From RGIG3528 sp045598045 (GTDB lineage Bacteria; Bacillota; Clostridia; Lachnospirales; Lachnospiraceae), in assembly GCA_045598045.1 (NCBI GenBank), contig JAZLLG010000006.1:1-9683 (forward strand): DNA of 9,683 nucleotides. The letters run 5' to 3'. Positions within the stretch are counted from its first letter, which is position 1, and each line of letters starts with the position of its first letter. Made by a program: the position numbers and the translations under genes. Under the pieces are notes generated by a model. The model had not been told where the DNA came from. It was given only the letters and a program-made list of their open reading frames with translations, and did not search any database. This document shows, piece by piece, positions 7,978-9,683 of this stretch.

Positions 7978-8001
7978 TTTTATTCCCTCTTTTCGAAGTT
8001 A

Positions 8002-8034
8002 AAAAAACTAACCAAATCGTATGGTTAGTTTTTT
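8002..8034. promoter_or_regulatory. Perfect 13-bp inverted repeat directly before the GH95 ribosome binding site
   Basis: AAAAAACTAACCA (8002-8014) and TGGTTAGTTTTTT (8022-8034) are exact reverse complements around a 7-nt centre. On the minus strand the stem ends in seven T's, so it could be the intrinsic terminator of the diguanylate cyclase gene, and it could also work on the plus strand. Against a simple terminator: the core has only three G-C pairs, and just 24 nt remain before the GH95 ATG, too few for a promoter. The ACTAACCA/TGGTTAGT half-sites would equally suit an operator for a dimeric HTH repressor, or an attenuator in the GH95 leader. Confidence 0.6.
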
Positions 8035-8113
8035 ATAACATATTTAGCACCTAATTGCTACTGTAAATCAACATTTCTTTGTATTTACCAACCGTTCCGG
8101 ATTAATGTATTTT
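8035..8113. other. Gap between the diguanylate cyclase stop and the inverted repeat
   Basis: No open frame, tRNA or strong repeat is visible. If GH95 has its own promoter it should lie here on the minus strand. TTGATT occurs near 8070 and AT-rich candidates such as TTATAA occur near 8035, but I found no pair with good consensus and spacing. I saw no CcpA-type catabolite-repression site either. Confidence 0.4.
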
Positions 8114-9424
8114 CTACTTTTTCCTGCGTTCAATTCCGGTACGCTTATAGAACTCATCCTTTGCATTGTACATCTTTTTATCGGCCATAACAGCAATCTG
8201 ACGTATGGAAGACTTCTTTGCTTCGCCTCTTGTAACATAACCACATGAAAGATTGATGGAATTTACAAATTTTCCATGCCACTTTCGTGTTGCATCATCC
8301 AAATCCTTTTGAATTTTTGGCATCAGATCTTCTTCAACATTAATGAGTGCAATAAACTCATCGCCGCCCGTACGGTAAATCTTGCCGTAGGGGCCAAGAC
8401 ATTTCTGGAGGCACTCGGCTGCACCTATAAGCAATTCATCTCCGGCATTGTGTCCCATTGTATCGTTCACCTTTTTAAGTGAATTTACATCTATGGAAAC
8501 ATAAACGAAGTTTTCAGGTATATTGACGTTTTCAAATCCTTTAATGTCATTTTCGTAAGCAAAGCGGTTGCCGACACCTGTAAGCTCATCCGTATTGGAT
8601 TTTTGCATCCATTCCTGTACGTTTCGTTTTTCAAGGGCAATAACTTCATTCTGAAGTGTTACAAAAATGAACAAGTCAGCTATCGTAACAGATACATAAG
8701 TTGTTCCGATTCCGAAAAATGCTTCAAGAAGAGCTCCGCAAATCATAAACAGAATGTATCCGGCAGCTGCCAATGCATCGTGTTTACCGACCTTTTTAAC
8801 GTTAGCGAAAACGAAGCCGGTTAAATAAAGGAGCGTAAGTATAGGAATAACGGTAACGACATCATAAAGAGCTCCAAGCTCATAATGTCCGTCAACGAAC
8901 TTAAATGCGGTTCCCGAAAGTGCGAGCCCTAATGTCAGGAAAAACGACAAAACATTAAGAACCGCGCAGACACGCGCACTTGTATGCATCTTCTTGAGAT
9001 GATGGTTTTCGTACATGTAGCTGTAAAGGTACAGTGAAAAAATACATGCAAGAACAGATCCCATACAAAGCGATCCTACAGTAAACCAGAACGTAACCTT
9101 TCCCAGCTCAAGCGAACCATCAAAAGCCCAGTTAATGAAGTCCGTAAAAAGAGCCCACATAGTGGCTGTAAGCAAAGCGGCAAACAGGCTCGTTGTACGG
9201 GTTGCACTGTACGTGTTTAACGCAACGCTGCATATGAAAATGAGAATAATAATTATACATATTACGTCCATGCAGACACTGCTGAGAGCTCCCAGCGCAT
9301 TCTGATTGGGCGAGTATACATTAATCATAACATAGGCAACACAAATTGTTATGACTAAAGAAAATACGGCAATGAAAATTCTGCCGATTTCACGTGCATG
9401 TGATTTTAGGAATGAATTCTTCAT
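8114..9424 (-). CDS. Membrane diguanylate cyclase (polytopic sensor with GGDEF domain)
   Basis: A 436-residue protein that should make c-di-GMP from two GTP. The N-terminal about 258 residues hold seven or eight hydrophobic segments (roughly 13-36, 47-69, 78-98, 110-135, 150-174, 184-208, 214-236, 240-258) with no recognised ligand-binding domain. A short helical linker (259-275) leads to the GGDEF domain (about 276-430). Visible sites are DELTGVGNR (279-287), metal ligand Asp312, guanine-binding Asn320 and Asp329 (VND...GD), and the signature GGDEF at 353-357. Spacings between these equal those in PleD. The position of the product-inhibition RxxD site reads GPYG (344-347), so that feedback site is absent. 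There is no EAL or HD-GYP partner in the window. The start at 9424 has AAGGGG 4 nt upstream. It is probably monocistronic, ending before the inverted repeat at 8002-8034. The signal it senses is unknown. Confidence 0.92.
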   Translation of the reverse strand: MKNSFLKSHAREIGRIFIAVFSLVITICVAYVMINVYSPNQNALGALSSVCMDVICIIIILIFICSVALNTYSATRTTSLFAALLTATMWALFTDFINWAFDGSLELGKVTFWFTVGSLCMGSVLACIFSLYLYSYMYENHHLKKMHTSARVCAVLNVLSFFLTLGLALSGTAFKFVDGHYELGALYDVVTVIPILTLLYLTGFVFANVKKVGKHDALAAAGYILFMICGALLEAFFGIGTTYVSVTIADLFIFVTLQNEVIALEKRNVQEWMQKSNTDELTGVGNRFAYENDIKGFENVNIPENFVYVSIDVNSLKKVNDTMGHNAGDELLIGAAECLQKCLGPYGKIYRTGGDEFIALINVEEDLMPKIQKDLDDATRKWHGKFVNSINLSCGYVTRGEAKKSSIRQIAVMADKKMYNAKDEFYKRTGIERRKK

Positions 9425-9454
9425 AGGTCCCCTTCACAATTTATCCGAAATAAT

Positions 9455-9470
9455 TCTGCTATTCAGCAGA
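9455..9470 (-). other. Small leader hairpin of the diguanylate cyclase mRNA
   Basis: TCTGCT and AGCAGA pair in a 6-bp stem with a 4-nt loop, 31 nt upstream of the ATG and downstream of the candidate promoter, so it would lie in the 5' untranslated region. It has no T-run and does not cover the ribosome site. It matches no riboswitch consensus that I recognise; in particular I do not see a c-di-GMP riboswitch. Confidence 0.3.
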
Positions 9471-9488
9471 TAAAGACTTTTTCTGAGG

Positions 9489-9526
9489 ATTATAAAAATA
9501 CACGTTAAGTATACCATATCGATATG
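9489..9526 (-). promoter_or_regulatory. Candidate promoter of the diguanylate cyclase gene with a palindrome in the spacer
   Basis: On the minus strand, TGGTATACT (9508-9516) is a good extended -10 (TG-N-TATACT) without a clear -35; only a T-run stands at that position. A perfect TATAAT occurs 14 nt further downstream (9489-9494), also without a good -35. Overlapping the TG element is the 12-bp perfect palindrome CATATCGATATG (9515-9526), well placed for a repressor that blocks polymerase. The 5' leader would be about 60 to 80 nt. Confidence 0.45.
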
Positions 9527-9573
9527 CTTCAAAAAAAGAAAAGAAAAATAAAATAATATGGATTACTTGATAA

Positions 9574-9591
9574 AAACCTTCCAAACCTTCC
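9574..9591. repeat. Tandem 9-bp duplication AAACCTTCC x2
   Basis: AAACCTTCC occurs twice head to tail. With the flanking AAAACC (9573-9578) and GGTTTT (9593-9598), a 6-bp stem can also form, which on the minus strand ends in a T-run and could give weak back-up termination after the tRNA. The repeat lies about 50 nt upstream of the diguanylate cyclase promoter; its function is unknown. Confidence 0.35.
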
Positions 9592-9607
9592 GGGTTTTCG
9601 GACATGT

Positions 9608-9678
9608 GTTCACTCCCCTCAGGTCCACAAAAAAGCAGGCTTTCGCCTGCTTTTTAGTGGACCTGAGGGGAGTCGAAC
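9608..9678. repeat. 71-nt palindrome copying the tRNA 3' end on both sides of its terminator
   Basis: The arms at 9608-9640 and 9645-9678 are complementary over 33 positions, with one A-A mismatch (9629/9656) and one extra base (C9674), around a 4-nt loop TTTC. The outer 17 bp, ACTCCCCTCAGGTCCAC (9612-9628) against its exact reverse complement (9657-9673), is the tRNA acceptor strand plus part of its T arm. The inner part is the terminator stem. The copy at 9608-9628 has no tRNA body attached on its own strand. Confidence 0.9.
9629..9655 (-). terminator. Rho-independent terminator of the tRNA transcript
   Basis: On the minus strand, AAAAAGCAGGC-GAAA-GCCTGCTTTTTT forms an 11-bp stem with a stable GAAA tetraloop and a run of six T's, starting 2 nt after the tRNA discriminator base. 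The sequence is nearly symmetrical, so it could also stop transcription arriving on the plus strand. Confidence 0.85.
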
Positions 9679-9683
9679 CCCTG
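9658..9683 (-). tRNA. tRNA gene, 3' end only (isotype not determinable)
   Basis: The minus strand shows a complete T arm, AGGGG-TTCGACT-CCCCT, then the 3' acceptor strand CAGGTCC and discriminator A. The 5' acceptor strand should therefore read GGACCTG. The gene continues beyond the window, so the anticodon is not seen. The bases after the discriminator are CTA, so CCA is not encoded and must be added after processing. It lies immediately upstream of a strong terminator and is transcribed towards the diguanylate cyclase gene. Confidence 0.85.

Noticed and set aside
9425..9500. c-di-GMP riboswitch in the leader of the diguanylate cyclase gene
   Set aside because: The leader is short, with a single 6-bp hairpin, and I do not see the conserved GEMM-type core.
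9608..9628. Phage or integrative-element attachment site at a tRNA
   Set aside because: Integration duplicates the tRNA 3' end as a direct repeat. Here the copy is inverted and only 28 nt away, and there is no integrase gene in the window.
9608..9678. Retron or other structured non-coding RNA
   Set aside because: The palindrome is explained by tRNA 3' end plus terminator sequence, and no reverse transcriptase or effector gene is nearby.

Overview
The window looks like a chromosomal stretch of a low-to-moderate GC Clostridia bacterium, most likely Lachnospiraceae. This is inferred from the proteins (paired heterodimeric ABC exporters, a GH95 fucosidase, a polytopic GGDEF protein, a PEARYS-type acyltransferase) and from the strong AGGAGG/AAGGGG-like ribosome binding sites. 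No database was searched. Every supportable gene is on the minus strand, so the reading order is from high to low coordinates.

Right end (9683 to 9425): the last 26 nt of a tRNA gene without an encoded CCA, a good rho-independent terminator, then the promoter and leader of the next gene. The tRNA 3' end is copied perfectly in inverted orientation on the far side of the terminator. This builds a 71-nt near-perfect palindrome, the most unusual structure in the window.

9424 to 8114: a membrane diguanylate cyclase with about eight transmembrane segments, an intact GGDEF active site and no RxxD inhibitory site. A 136-nt gap follows. It holds a perfect 13-bp inverted repeat immediately before the ribosome binding site of the next gene.

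7977 to 3292: three co-directional genes with short gaps (19 and 35 nt), probably one operon. They encode a cytoplasmic GH95 alpha-L-fucosidase-type hydrolase, a surface lipoprotein with a CX5R tyrosine/dual-specificity phosphatase domain, and a PlsC-like acyltransferase carrying an internal zinc ribbon. An 11-bp hairpin 5 nt after the last stop codon probably ends the transcript. The functional link between fucose release, an extracellular phosphatase and lipid acylation is not obvious.

3106 to 1: a tightly coupled pair of ABC exporter half-transporters (3-nt gap, with the Shine-Dalgarno of the second gene inside the last codons of the first). The first subunit has a degenerate ATPase site (Asp for the catalytic Glu, Gln for the switch His). 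The second has a normal Walker A and is cut by the window edge. Together they should form one heterodimeric multidrug- or lipid-type exporter.

I saw no insertion sequence, CRISPR array, phage gene or recognisable defence system. Most of the window is ordinary housekeeping or accessory metabolism. The points worth a second look are the tRNA palindrome, the palindrome in front of the GH95 gene, and the mixed composition of the three-gene operon.
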